64,000 nucleotides of DNA from Parapedobacter pyrenivorans. GTDB taxonomy: Bacteria > Bacteroidota > Bacteroidia > Sphingobacteriales > Sphingobacteriaceae. Shown piece by piece: positions 9,173-16,734 of the stretch. Where the stretch lies: positions 184,292 through 248,291 of the forward strand of contig NZ_BMER01000002.1 in assembly GCF_014636865.1 (NCBI RefSeq). Direction: 5' to 3'. The translations under genes were made by a program, and so were the position numbers. The first letter of the stretch is position 1. Each line of letters opens with the position of its first letter. The notes beneath the pieces are model-generated. The model saw only the letters and a list, made by a program, of their open reading frames with translations, made no database searches and was not told the DNA's origin.

Positions 9173-9183
9173 TGTTTACGACG

Positions 9184-9825
9184 TTACACCAACGCTACCT
9201 CCCCGAGGTATACACTCCGCGACACGTTGCGGCCTTTCCGGTCGGCGGTAAAGAGCCATACATGGCCTTCGTCCGTCTGGAAATGATTAGGCAATACAAT
9301 TTCTACCGTTCCATCAGCACGCTGGGGCGGCGTGGGCGCGGTGAGGAACTGGTCGATACCCGGATGGTACAGCACGATGTACATCCGGTCGTCCGGCTGT
9401 TGCGCATAAATGCCGTTCTCCACGGTATTCCACGTCACCGTCAGTACACCCGCTGCTGCACTGGCGGATTCGCCGCCGCCACCGCTGTACCCTTCCGCAA
9501 TACGGACCTGGCTGTAATCCAGCATGTAATCTGGATAGTCGCCGGTGATTGCGCGGCTGAGGTTGCTCTGAAACGCCACGTTCATCGGCGTATGCGTATC
9601 CGTTTTGCGCTGGCCGTACCCAACCCGGATAAACACCTTCAGCGGCAGGAGGAAGCGCATCAACAGCGTGAATTTGGCTTGCTGCATCAGCTGTTCTTCC
9701 GTAGCCGGCTTGGTGCGTTTCTTATACAGCCCTTTGATGTAGTCGATGCTCTTCCAGCTGCTGCCGATCACACTACCTGCTTTTCCTTTGAAGCCTCCGT
9801 TGGCTCCTCTTCTGATTACTCCCAT
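9184..9825 (-). CDS. DUF6266 family protein
   Basis: A 213-residue protein with the N-terminal signature I associate with DUF6266 (GGF.GK.GSVIGS.WK..DYI followed by ATEEQL..QAKF.L...FL.PL). The middle contains a YPDY segment and the C-terminal half is beta-strand rich, ending VSRSVYLGEV. The family is widespread in Bacteroidota and of unknown role; I saw no signal peptide, membrane helix or catalytic motif. It heads the minus-strand cassette, with a possible TAnnTTTG box (TATGTTTG at 9958-9965, minus strand) about 130 bp upstream. A terminator hairpin separates it from its paralogue. Confidence 0.75.
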   Translation of the reverse strand: MGVIRRGANGGFKGKAGSVIGSSWKSIDYIKGLYKKRTKPATEEQLMQQAKFTLLMRFLLPLKVFIRVGYGQRKTDTHTPMNVAFQSNLSRAITGDYPDYMLDYSQVRIAEGYSGGGGESASAAAGVLTVTWNTVENGIYAQQPDDRMYIVLYHPGIDQFLTAPTPPQRADGTVEIVLPNHFQTDEGHVWLFTADRKGRNVSRSVYLGEVALV

Positions 9826-9957
9826 TTTTCTAAATCCTTTCTTTTAAATTTTTACTAATTTTTTATCGTTCACCCGTCTGCCTGATCAGTTGCTTACGTG
9901 CTCACGGTTTACTCCATTTGCAATGCCACAATACCGGTATGCGTTGCTTCATGGAGG

Positions 9958-9965
9958 CAAACATA
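9958..9965 (-). promoter_or_regulatory. Possible -7 box for the DUF6266 cassette
   Basis: The minus strand reads TATGTTTG, matching the Bacteroidota TAnnTTTG element. No well-spaced TTTG -33 element is obvious, and the implied leader is about 125 nt long. Confidence 0.35.
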
Positions 9966-10060
9966 GGGCACTGCAAATCAAAAAAATAGCACTTGAATAC
10001 GGTTGACGGGGATGTGACGGGGTGTTATCGGGAAATTGACGGGGATGTGAAGGGGATGTA

Positions 10061-10139
10061 GTTTTAGTCTGTTGCTCCACGACTGGATCCACGGCGCTTC
10101 GCTGGCGTCTCCTAGGCCGTGTCTGCAACGGACGTAAAC
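10061..10139 (-). repeat. Short palindromic repeat, family B, copy 3 (inverted)
   Basis: A 79-bp element beginning GTTTTAGTCTGTTGC and ending ACGTAAAC. It matches the reverse complement of 8020-8098 at 58 of 79 positions with no gaps, and shares the central TCTCCTAGG. It closes the DUF6266/DUF5675 core on the other side. Confidence 0.75.
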
Positions 10140-10176
10140 TGATTGGGAGAGTGGAAATTTCCCTTCCACCTCCAAA

Positions 10177-10254
10177 GCAGCTTAGAAAGCCTAGAAGAAA
10201 CCTAGTGCCGTGACTGCAGGGAGCGTTACAGTTTCGCTGGGCTTTTCTAACTGC
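10177..10254 (+). repeat. Short palindromic repeat, family A, copy 2 (inverted)
   Basis: A 78-bp element aligning with the reverse complement of 7844-7920. Conserved blocks include GAAACCTAG, CCGTGAC or GCGTGAC, and GGGAGCGT followed by CAGTTTCG. Its ends are complementary to each other. Confidence 0.75.
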
Positions 10255-10256
10255 GA

Positions 10257-10291
10257 CCCCATCCTAGGCCGTATCTGCAATGGGCTAAAAC
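10257..10291 (-). repeat. Short palindromic repeat, family B, half copy 4
   Basis: About 35 bp (TCCTAGGCCGTATCTGCA...TAAAAC) match the right half of copy 3 in the same orientation. The copy ends exactly at the stop codon of the truncated PIN-domain gene. Confidence 0.6.
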
Positions 10292-10457
10292 TACCAAATC
10301 ACCCTTAACGGGTATTTGGCTATGTTTGCATCAGTAGAAATGATTTCCATTTCTCCGTCGATTGCGGTAGCGGCAATCAACCGATCGAACGGATCTCTAT
10401 GAATGAGCTCAAGGTTTTCAAATTGGGATAAATTCGACAATTGAATAGGTAAGATGA
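10291..10457 (-). pseudogene. C-terminal remnant of a PIN-domain (VapC-like) toxin
   Basis: About 55 codons downstream of the antitoxin read as the C-terminal third of a type II PIN toxin. They contain the hallmark HRDPFDRLIAATA, followed by a SxDANIAKYP segment and the terminal VIW before a TAG at 10291. The N-terminal part with the first acidic residues of the PIN active site is missing and no start codon is visible. The remnant frame runs directly into the antitoxin stop region, so a deletion at the gene junction is likely. The stop codon lies at the edge of repeat copy B4. No active nuclease is expected. Confidence 0.75.
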
Positions 10458-10652
10458 TTACATTATTAACGGGTCATCAAAATCCTCGGCCATCTTAAGC
10501 TTCCCCTTTAGCAGTCCCGCCTTCCTCGGAGAAACTCTTTTAGCGACCACTGACTGCCTTTTACTTAATATAAAATCAATAAAATCTTCTACCTCCTGCT
10601 GATAGGCCGGAGGTATTTTTTTTATTTTCTCAACAAGTTGAACATGTCCCAT
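10458..10652 (-). CDS. Orphan antitoxin of the DUF2281 type
   Basis: The 64-residue product begins MGHVQLVEKIKKIPPAYQQEV, followed by a VEDFIDFILSK helix. It ends with a basic patch and an acidic tail, KLKMAEDFDDPLIM. This layout is that of small DUF2281-type antitoxins paired with PIN toxins: N-terminal oligomerisation part and C-terminal toxin-wrapping helix. Here the toxin gene just downstream is reduced to its C-terminal third, so the antitoxin is probably without its native partner. It might still repress its own promoter. Confidence 0.7.
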   Translation of the reverse strand: MGHVQLVEKIKKIPPAYQQEVEDFIDFILSKRQSVVAKRVSPRKAGLLKGKLKMAEDFDDPLIM

Positions 10653-11021
10653 AGTCTTTGACTAATACAAATCAAAGATAATAAAAATAGCACTAACGTC
10701 ATTGGCTTTTTCCATACAAGCCGAGCCCCCAAGAGGTGGCAAAAACGACACCGATCCGAATCCGGTTCTGCTGAATGATCCTCTTAACTCCCTACTTTCT
10801 CCTGCCTATTTCCCGCCATCTGCTATGCGCCAGCTAAGGCTCAGCTAACCCGTGGCTATGAAATTGATAGCCACCGCACGGCCACCGCATAGCCGGAGCT
10901 TACATTACGGCAGGAGAATGGCGGGAGAAGTTCAAAAGAAAGGCAGGAGAAAGTGGCCACCTTTTCACTACCTTTGGCGGCTTGTACTATTCGGTAAACA
11001 CTGCACACAATCGTTTCAAAC
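10653..11021. other. Intergenic region with a 161-bp inverted-repeat element
   Basis: No gene seen. It contains the inverted-repeat element described separately and should hold the divergent promoters of the antitoxin and of the gene at 11022. Confidence 0.4.
10794..10954. repeat. Element with perfect 13-bp inverted ends
   Basis: ACTTTCTCCTGCC at 10794-10806 is repeated in inverse orientation at 10942-10954. Flanking bases are also partly complementary (CCCGCC motifs inside both arms). It has no coding capacity and may be a small non-autonomous element or a long hairpin. Confidence 0.5.
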
Positions 11022-11585
11022 ATGAAGGTAAAAAGCAACCCACTACTTTATATTTTATTAGGCTGGAATGTCCTGCTAACTGCTTTTCTGGCATATACTT
11101 ACGTCTATCCTGACAAGACCACGGCAACGGAGCGACTGGATATCGTTGATAAAAACAACAGCCCTTTGTTGAGCATTTCCAATGCCGACCATTTCCCGGA
11201 TCCCATCATCGATGGCAAAACCCATAAGCGCGCCGTATCGCCCAGCGGGATGGTTTTCTTCAATGAAGATGGCAATGAGGTGGGTGGCATGGCATTTTCA
11301 AAACGAGATTCCGCTTCTTTGAATGCGTTCGTATTTGACTACTCCAACGCCGACGCGATTGGCATGCTTGTGCAGGAAGATAGCGGCACCGGTGCACATC
11401 GTGCGGCTATCCAAATCAACGACAAGGGCAAAAAGCTTGGCGAAGGTGCACATCGTATTTCGTTGCAGAATGAAAACGGCACTGCCGGTCTTTTTATCAT
11501 GGATAGAAAAGGCAATATCGTCATTGAGCTCTCGGTAGACTCGCTGGGCAAACCGAATTTGTTGCTACCGCAGGCAACGCGGTAA
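11022..11585 (+). CDS. Membrane-anchored hypothetical protein
   Basis: The 187-residue protein has one N-terminal hydrophobic helix (about 8-27, LYILLGWNVLLTAFLAYTYV) and an extracytoplasmic remainder. The outer part has repeated beta-type motifs: RLDIVDKNNSPLLSISN, GMVFFNEDGNEVGGMAF, RAAIQINDKGKK, HRISLQNENG and LFIMDRKGNIVIEL. Each is an (I/L)xxxDxxGN-type hairpin, suggesting a small beta-solenoid or propeller-like fold. I do not recognise the family. It stands alone between the antitoxin locus and the convergent catabolic operon. Confidence 0.7.
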   Translation: MKVKSNPLLYILLGWNVLLTAFLAYTYVYPDKTTATERLDIVDKNNSPLLSISNADHFPDPIIDGKTHKRAVSPSGMVFFNEDGNEVGGMAFSKRDSASLNAFVFDYSNADAIGMLVQEDSGTGAHRAAIQINDKGKKLGEGAHRISLQNENGTAGLFIMDRKGNIVIELSVDSLGKPNLLLPQATR

Positions 11586-11703
11586 CTTTTTCAATCATCA
11601 ATTTACCTTTAAGAACCCATAGGCAAAAGCCTCCCTTGGTACCTTGGCCACGACCGCCTGGCTGATAGCGACGACGGCCCCTGAACCATCATATCCAAGC
11701 TCT

Positions 11704-13197
11704 TTATTTGATCATTGATTCGACAAAAGCCGTATACGCATGGAATTTCGACCGGTAATAAACCACCATCGCCTCATCAGGAATATACGCTTCGCCGGCA
11801 GCAACCATCTGCCCGCAAGCCGCATGATAATCAGGGTACAATTCAATTCCGACGGCAGCGGCTATTGCCGCCCCCAAACAGCCCGTTTCCGCAACGTGTA
11901 CACACTCCAACCGCGTCTGCAAAACGCTCGAAAGCAATTGGGAGAAAACGGGGCTACGCGCACCACCTCCGGTAAACCGTGCACTGTGAACTCCCTTACC
12001 GGTCGAACGAAGCCGTTGCACATGAGCCAAGTGGCTGAATGCAATCCCTTCATACACCGCCTGTAACATATCGTCTTTCGTATGCGAACCGGAAAGGTTG
12101 TAAAACCCCGAACGGATAATCCCGTTTAGGTTATTACCGTGCAAAAAGGGCAGGAACAACACGTCCGAGTCCACTCGCCCCCGATCCGCCAGTCTTTGAT
12201 CGCAATAAGCAAAAACGGATGTGCCTTTGCGATTGCATTTCTTTTTCGCTCTGTTCATAAATTGATTGACAAACCATTCCAGGTTTGTCATTGCAGTCGG
12301 ACTGGCTTCCATGGCGATTTGCAACGTAGGGTCTGCAAACAGGGAAACCATGGCCAATTCTTCGGCTTGAATTTGCGCGTCAGACAGCAAGCAGTTAACG
12401 CTCCACGATCCGGAGATGACCGTTGCCGAACCGGGTTGGATTGAGCCGCAGCCTACCATGTTGGCAACCAGATCAATCATTCCGGCAACCACGGGTATTC
12501 CCTCGGGTAATCCCGTTTGGCGCGATGCCGCTGCGGTAGTCCTGCCGATCACCGTCTTGCTTTGCCGGGGTTCAGGAAGTGCCGTTTCTATGCCGGATAG
12601 TCCAAACAGGTCGAACAATTCTGTGTTCAGCTTGCGATCTTCAATGGCCATTAGATTCGTAACCGAAAGGTCTGAATAATCTGTCGAAACCACTCCCGTT
12701 AAACAATAGTTCAGGTAATCTTTGCAGAAAAACACCGTTCTGAGGCACATATAGGTCGGCAAATCATATCGGCGCAACCAAGCTAACAGCGAATTCGTCT
12801 GGCCCGGCCAGCAATATTGCCTTGAAAATAAAAACGCAGCTGCGGACACCCCGTCGTCATTCCACCGTTGGCAAATCCCCTCCGCCCTGAAGTCCAGCGA
12901 CTGGATGCCCACCAGCGGTTTGCCATCGCCATCCAAGCCATAAAGACCATTTCCATGGCCGCAAACACCCACAGCCAAAATGGCGGATGAAGCAACGCCC
13001 GCAGCTTGAATGGCTGCACGGATCACACCAGACACACCCATCCATAATTCATTGAGATCGTATTCGTAATAGCCCGGTTTGGGCAGCCTGGCTTTCACAC
13101 GGCCGGAAGCGGTGCCAACGGATCGCCCTGTCAGGGAAAAGAGGGTCGCCTTACATACGGTGTTACCGCAATCTATCCCCAATAAATACGATTCCAT
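11704..13197 (-). CDS. FGGY-family carbohydrate kinase
   Basis: The 497-residue length is typical of the family. The ATP-binding start GIDCGNTVCKATLF (about 7-20), a GVCGHGNGLYG segment (about 97-107) and the C-terminal GGGARSPVFSQLLSSVLQ adenosine-site motif mark an FGGY kinase (xylulokinase, L-xylulose kinase, erythritol kinase group). These enzymes phosphorylate a ketose or polyol with ATP in the cytosol. The exact substrate cannot be read from sequence. It is the last gene of the long catabolic operon. Placement with a GlpD-like dehydrogenase recalls the EryA/EryB pair of erythritol catabolism, while the neighbouring aldolase suggests the product is finally cleaved to DHAP plus an aldehyde. 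Confidence 0.85.
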   Translation of the reverse strand: MESYLLGIDCGNTVCKATLFSLTGRSVGTASGRVKARLPKPGYYEYDLNELWMGVSGVIRAAIQAAGVASSAILAVGVCGHGNGLYGLDGDGKPLVGIQSLDFRAEGICQRWNDDGVSAAAFLFSRQYCWPGQTNSLLAWLRRYDLPTYMCLRTVFFCKDYLNYCLTGVVSTDYSDLSVTNLMAIEDRKLNTELFDLFGLSGIETALPEPRQSKTVIGRTTAAASRQTGLPEGIPVVAGMIDLVANMVGCGSIQPGSATVISGSWSVNCLLSDAQIQAEELAMVSLFADPTLQIAMEASPTAMTNLEWFVNQFMNRAKKKCNRKGTSVFAYCDQRLADRGRVDSDVLFLPFLHGNNLNGIIRSGFYNLSGSHTKDDMLQAVYEGIAFSHLAHVQRLRSTGKGVHSARFTGGGARSPVFSQLLSSVLQTRLECVHVAETGCLGAAIAAAVGIELYPDYHAACGQMVAAGEAYIPDEAMVVYYRSKFHAYTAFVESMIK

Positions 13198-13213
13198 GCA
13201 TTTACTTTTTAGG

Positions 13214-14392
13214 TTACCAGCAGCTCAAATACAATTGCTCAATTTCCGTCGTTGTCGGTACTACCGGATTGTTTTGCGGACTTCCGGATGCCAGGGCATC
13301 AGCCGCCATTTTACTAACCGACTGCTCGAACGTGGCCCGTGATACGCCGACGCAATCGCGTAATCGCGGAACGTTTAGCTGCCGGTTCATCGCTTCCAAC
13401 GCGTAAACCAAGGCATCGGCCGCCTCCACATCGGTCAATTCCGACGCGATGAGGCCCATGGTCCGTGCCGCGGTCGCGTAGCGCGCCTCGCAACCCGCTA
13501 CTGAAAACCGGGTGACCGTGGGCAGCAAGATTGCATTGGACAGGCCGTGGGCCAAATGATACACGGCACCCAATGGACGGCTCATGCCATGAACGAGGCA
13601 GACACTGCTGTTGGAGAAAGCCAATCCGCCCTGGCATGCTGCGATGGCCATGCCTTCACGTGCAGCCTCATCAGTAGGACATGTATAGGCCCTAAGTAGG
13701 TGCTGGCCTACAAGTCCGATACAAGATAGCGCAATCGGGTCCGAAAAGGGATTCCGTCTTTTTGACACATAGGCTTCCAATCCATGCGTGAGTGTATCTA
13801 CACCGACATACGCCGTAAGTTGGGGCGGCATCGTCATCGATAACCGGTAGTCTACCACCGCGATATCCGGCAAAAGGGCATTGTCAAAGAGCATCATCTT
13901 AACCTGCCGGAGTTCATCGGTGATTACGGCCACCCGTGTTGCCTCGCTCCCTGTACCGGCGGTGGTGGGCACGGCGATCAGTGGCATGCCGGCGTTCGGA
14001 ATCTGGTGATACCCGGCATAGCGGGTCAATGGCCCATCGTTGGTTGCCAATACCGAAATGGCCTTTGCCGCGTCGATGGGGCTGCCCCCGCCCAATGCGA
14101 CGATCGCATCACAGGAATGCTGCCGCAACAGCGCCAGCCCTTCCAACACACTGCCCATTGTAGGGTCGGGAGAAATGCGATGGAAAACGACACTCTTGAT
14201 GCCGGCTTCCGAAAGGCTGCTGATCGCCTCGCGGACCAGCCCCTGCTCCAAAAGGTATCCGTCGGTTACGATCAACACACAGGTACCCTTCAACCCGATG
14301 ACCAGCTCGGGAAGCTTCCCGAATGTCCCGCCGCCGACAATGATTTGCCGGGGGGCGTTAAAGTCATACGCCGTTACGATCGGTTGTTCCAT
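13214..14392 (-). CDS. Iron-containing alcohol dehydrogenase
   Basis: A 392-residue group III alcohol dehydrogenase. The frame is open further upstream, but the start is placed at the ATG of 14392, which overlaps the stop of the preceding gene as TAATG; an ATG at 14398 is equally possible. Cofactor motif GGGSPID and the metal ligands D (PDIAVVD), H (DTLTHGLEAY), H (LVHGMSRPLG) and H (YHLAHGLSNAILLP) are all present. Relatives reduce or oxidise short aldehydes and alcohols (lactaldehyde reductase FucO, 1,3-propanediol dehydrogenase, maleylacetate reductase). Here it probably handles the aldehyde released by the aldolase, or oxidises a polyol. Confidence 0.87.
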   Translation of the reverse strand: MEQPIVTAYDFNAPRQIIVGGGTFGKLPELVIGLKGTCVLIVTDGYLLEQGLVREAISSLSEAGIKSVVFHRISPDPTMGSVLEGLALLRQHSCDAIVALGGGSPIDAAKAISVLATNDGPLTRYAGYHQIPNAGMPLIAVPTTAGTGSEATRVAVITDELRQVKMMLFDNALLPDIAVVDYRLSMTMPPQLTAYVGVDTLTHGLEAYVSKRRNPFSDPIALSCIGLVGQHLLRAYTCPTDEAAREGMAIAACQGGLAFSNSSVCLVHGMSRPLGAVYHLAHGLSNAILLPTVTRFSVAGCEARYATAARTMGLIASELTDVEAADALVYALEAMNRQLNVPRLRDCVGVSRATFEQSVSKMAADALASGSPQNNPVVPTTTEIEQLYLSCW

Positions 14393-15891
14393 TACCATCC
14401 ATTTATCCGTTCGTAGTTCGTATCCCATCGGGAAAGCAATACCTTCTGGCGGGTATAGAACAGTATTCCTTCGGTTCCCTGAAGATGTAGATCGCCGTAA
14501 AACGACTGGTTCCAGCCCGAAAACGGGAAAATAGCCATCGGCGCCGGAACACCCACGTTCACGCCGATCATCCCGCATTTCATTTCCCGCGCAAATTTCC
14601 GTGCTGCTCCGCCGTTGCTGGTATAGATTGTTGCGCCGTTCCCAAAAGGCAATTTGTTTGCTAAACGAATGGATTCATCCAGCGTACTCGTGTGTACGAT
14701 CGACAATACCGGACCGAAGACCTCCCGATGGAACACCTCCATATCCGGGCTTACTTCATCCAACAACGTAGGCAGTAAGAAAAAACCATCGGTGTCTTGA
14801 TGGGTGCGTCCATCGCTCATCGCTTTGGCTCCCTGCGAAACGGCATGTTGAATCGTGTCGGATATCCGATCTCTTGCCTGCCCGTCGATGACCGGCCCCA
14901 TTTGCACGTCCAGTTGGCCAGTTGTATCGCCAACGAGTAGCTGATCAACAGCCTCCTTCAATTGCTGCAGAAATGCAGCGTCGGTTCCGTTCGGAATCAT
15001 CAGCGTCGAACCAGCCATGCACCGCTGACCGCTACATCCAAATGCTGCCCCAACCACTGCCCGGACCGCCGAATCAAAATCGGCATCAGGCATCACGATG
15101 TGGACATTTTTAGCACCCCCACCCGCCTGTACACGCTTACCGCGGCTGGTACCCAATTGATATACCCGCAAGGCAATTTCAGACGAGCCCACGAAACTGA
15201 TGGCAGCGACATCCGGATGTACGCATAATGCTTCCACCACCTCACGCCCTCCGTGTACGACATTGAATACGCCGGCAGGAAGACCCGCTTTCACCAATAA
15301 ATCAGCTAGGTACAAGGCTGTTAACGGTACCTTCTCGCTTGGTTTCAATACAAACGTATTTCCACAGGCAATCGCCAGCGGAAACATCCACATGGCCACC
15401 ATAGCCGGAAAATTAAACGGGCTGATTCCTACGCACACGCCCAACGGCTCGCGCATCGTCAATCCGTCAATTTCGGCCGCAAGCTGACCCAGGTTCTCTC
15501 CTTTGGTCAGGTGTGCAATGCCGCAAGCAAACTCAACCACTTCAAATCCACGCCGGATATCGCCCCGTGCTTCCTCCATCGTCTTTCCATTCTCCAGGGT
15601 GATCAGCCAAGCAATGTGTTCCATATGCTGGGCAAGCAGCTCCCGGTAGTGAAACAGGGTATCGGCCCGCTTGGGAGCGGGAACAGCTGCCCACGATGGG
15701 AACGCGTCCTTGGCCGCTTTCACGGCCCGGTCCACATCCTCTGCAATGCCGGAGGGCGTATGCGCGATGACCTGTCCCTTGGATGGATTATACACCGGTG
15801 TGGTGTCGTTACCCCCGCTGCCTGTCCACTGATTGCCGATCAGCAATGGCACATGATTAAAACGGCCGATAAAATCAGTTGCCTTTTCCAT
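14392..15891 (-). CDS. mmsA: CoA-type aldehyde dehydrogenase, methylmalonate-semialdehyde dehydrogenase family
   Basis: The 499-residue product has the family pattern: N-terminal GRFNHVPLLIGNQWTGS, ISPFNFPAMVAMWMFP, FVGSSEIA, and the catalytic cysteine in FGCSGQRCMAGST. A GGGAKNVHIVMPDAD segment is characteristic of MmsA/IolA enzymes, which make acyl-CoA from a semialdehyde with NAD and CoA. In this operon it could convert malonic or methylmalonic semialdehyde, or another small aldehyde, to an acyl-CoA. It overlaps the aldolase gene by 17 bp and the alcohol dehydrogenase by 1 bp, a sign of tight translational coupling. Confidence 0.85.
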   Translation of the reverse strand: MEKATDFIGRFNHVPLLIGNQWTGSGGNDTTPVYNPSKGQVIAHTPSGIAEDVDRAVKAAKDAFPSWAAVPAPKRADTLFHYRELLAQHMEHIAWLITLENGKTMEEARGDIRRGFEVVEFACGIAHLTKGENLGQLAAEIDGLTMREPLGVCVGISPFNFPAMVAMWMFPLAIACGNTFVLKPSEKVPLTALYLADLLVKAGLPAGVFNVVHGGREVVEALCVHPDVAAISFVGSSEIALRVYQLGTSRGKRVQAGGGAKNVHIVMPDADFDSAVRAVVGAAFGCSGQRCMAGSTLMIPNGTDAAFLQQLKEAVDQLLVGDTTGQLDVQMGPVIDGQARDRISDTIQHAVSQGAKAMSDGRTHQDTDGFFLLPTLLDEVSPDMEVFHREVFGPVLSIVHTSTLDESIRLANKLPFGNGATIYTSNGGAARKFAREMKCGMIGVNVGVPAPMAIFPFSGWNQSFYGDLHLQGTEGILFYTRQKVLLSRWDTNYERINGW

Positions 15892-16732
15892 CGGTCGAAT
15901 AGATTTGCCAGGCCGCTTCCGGAGTAGCCCCGTTATGGATCATCTGCATAAATGCCTTCACGATTTGTGACGGGTTGGGATGTTGGTAAATATTCCTGCC
16001 GTATACCAGCCCCATGGCCCCTTGTTGTAAATACCCGTAACTTTTTGTAAACAGATCCTTTAAATCCGCTTTGCCGCCGCCGCGCACCAACACCGGGCAC
16101 CGGGCGGCTTCCACCACTTCGTGATAATCTTCCACATGGTCGGTCGGATCGGCCTTGATAACATCCGCGCCCAGCTCCCGTGCCTGCCTCACCAAAGGAA
16201 CCACCAGCTTTTTATTGCCATCCACTTGGTATCCGCCGCGGCTGTCGTTTCCCTTCATCACCAGGGGTTCGATCATCATCGGCATTCCATAGCGATCACA
16301 TACCCCGCGGAGCCGGCCGATGTTCCGCAGGCTTGCCCGGTGAAGCGCGGGCTCGCCCGGCACCAACAGCAAATTGACCACGATGCAGGATGCATCCATG
16401 CGTAAAGCCTCCAATATCGGTTCCTCTTCGTTCTGCAGCTCGCTAAACATCACCTTGTGGGTCTGGGCATTATACGGATTTCCGTAGTCGGCCCGCATTA
16501 CCAATGCCGGTTTTGATTTACCGGGTGTGCGTTGCAGGATATCGCTCTGCCCATAGTTGGTCTGTACGGCGTCTGGACCGGCGTTGACCAAACTCCGGAC
16601 AACCGATTCCATATTTTCCAGTCCGTCTAAAAAATCATACTCATTGAAAACACCGTGATCTACGGCCACATCCAAGCATTTGCCGGATTCGTTAAACATC
16701 CGATTTAATCGGACCTTTGTTGATTGATACAT
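15875..16732 (-). CDS. Class I aldolase of the DeoC/LsrF/FbaB type
   Basis: The 285-residue TIM-barrel protein shows the family signature CLDVAVDHGVFN near the start. The Schiff-base lysine lies in ADVIKADPTD, preceded by the conserved MIEPLVMKG strand. A phosphate-binding VRGGGK and a GLVYGRNIYQHPNP segment follow. Relatives cleave ketose-phosphates (fructose-bisphosphate, tagatose-bisphosphate, sulfofructose-phosphate) to DHAP and an aldehyde, or act as the LsrF thiolase. With the adjacent kinase, GlpD-like dehydrogenase and two aldehyde-processing enzymes, an aldolase role on a ketose-1-phosphate is the simplest reading. Substrate unknown. Confidence 0.8.
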   Translation of the reverse strand: MYQSTKVRLNRMFNESGKCLDVAVDHGVFNEYDFLDGLENMESVVRSLVNAGPDAVQTNYGQSDILQRTPGKSKPALVMRADYGNPYNAQTHKVMFSELQNEEEPILEALRMDASCIVVNLLLVPGEPALHRASLRNIGRLRGVCDRYGMPMMIEPLVMKGNDSRGGYQVDGNKKLVVPLVRQARELGADVIKADPTDHVEDYHEVVEAARCPVLVRGGGKADLKDLFTKSYGYLQQGAMGLVYGRNIYQHPNPSQIVKAFMQMIHNGATPEAAWQIYSTDGKGN

Positions 16733-16734
16733 AA

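Noticed and set aside
8126-9858. Long plus-strand ORFs of 188 and 298 codons
   Set aside because: Antisense to the DUF5675 and DUF6266 genes, whose family signatures are clear.
9978-10175. 65-codon minus-strand ORF
   Set aside because: It runs through the palindromic repeats and two short direct repeats (TTGACGGGGATGTGA at 10003 and 10036); no coding signs.
11607-11703. Possible remnant frame on the minus strand after the kinase stop (GYDGSGAVVAISQAVV)
   Set aside because: About 33 codons without a start and no family match; could be chance in GC-rich DNA.
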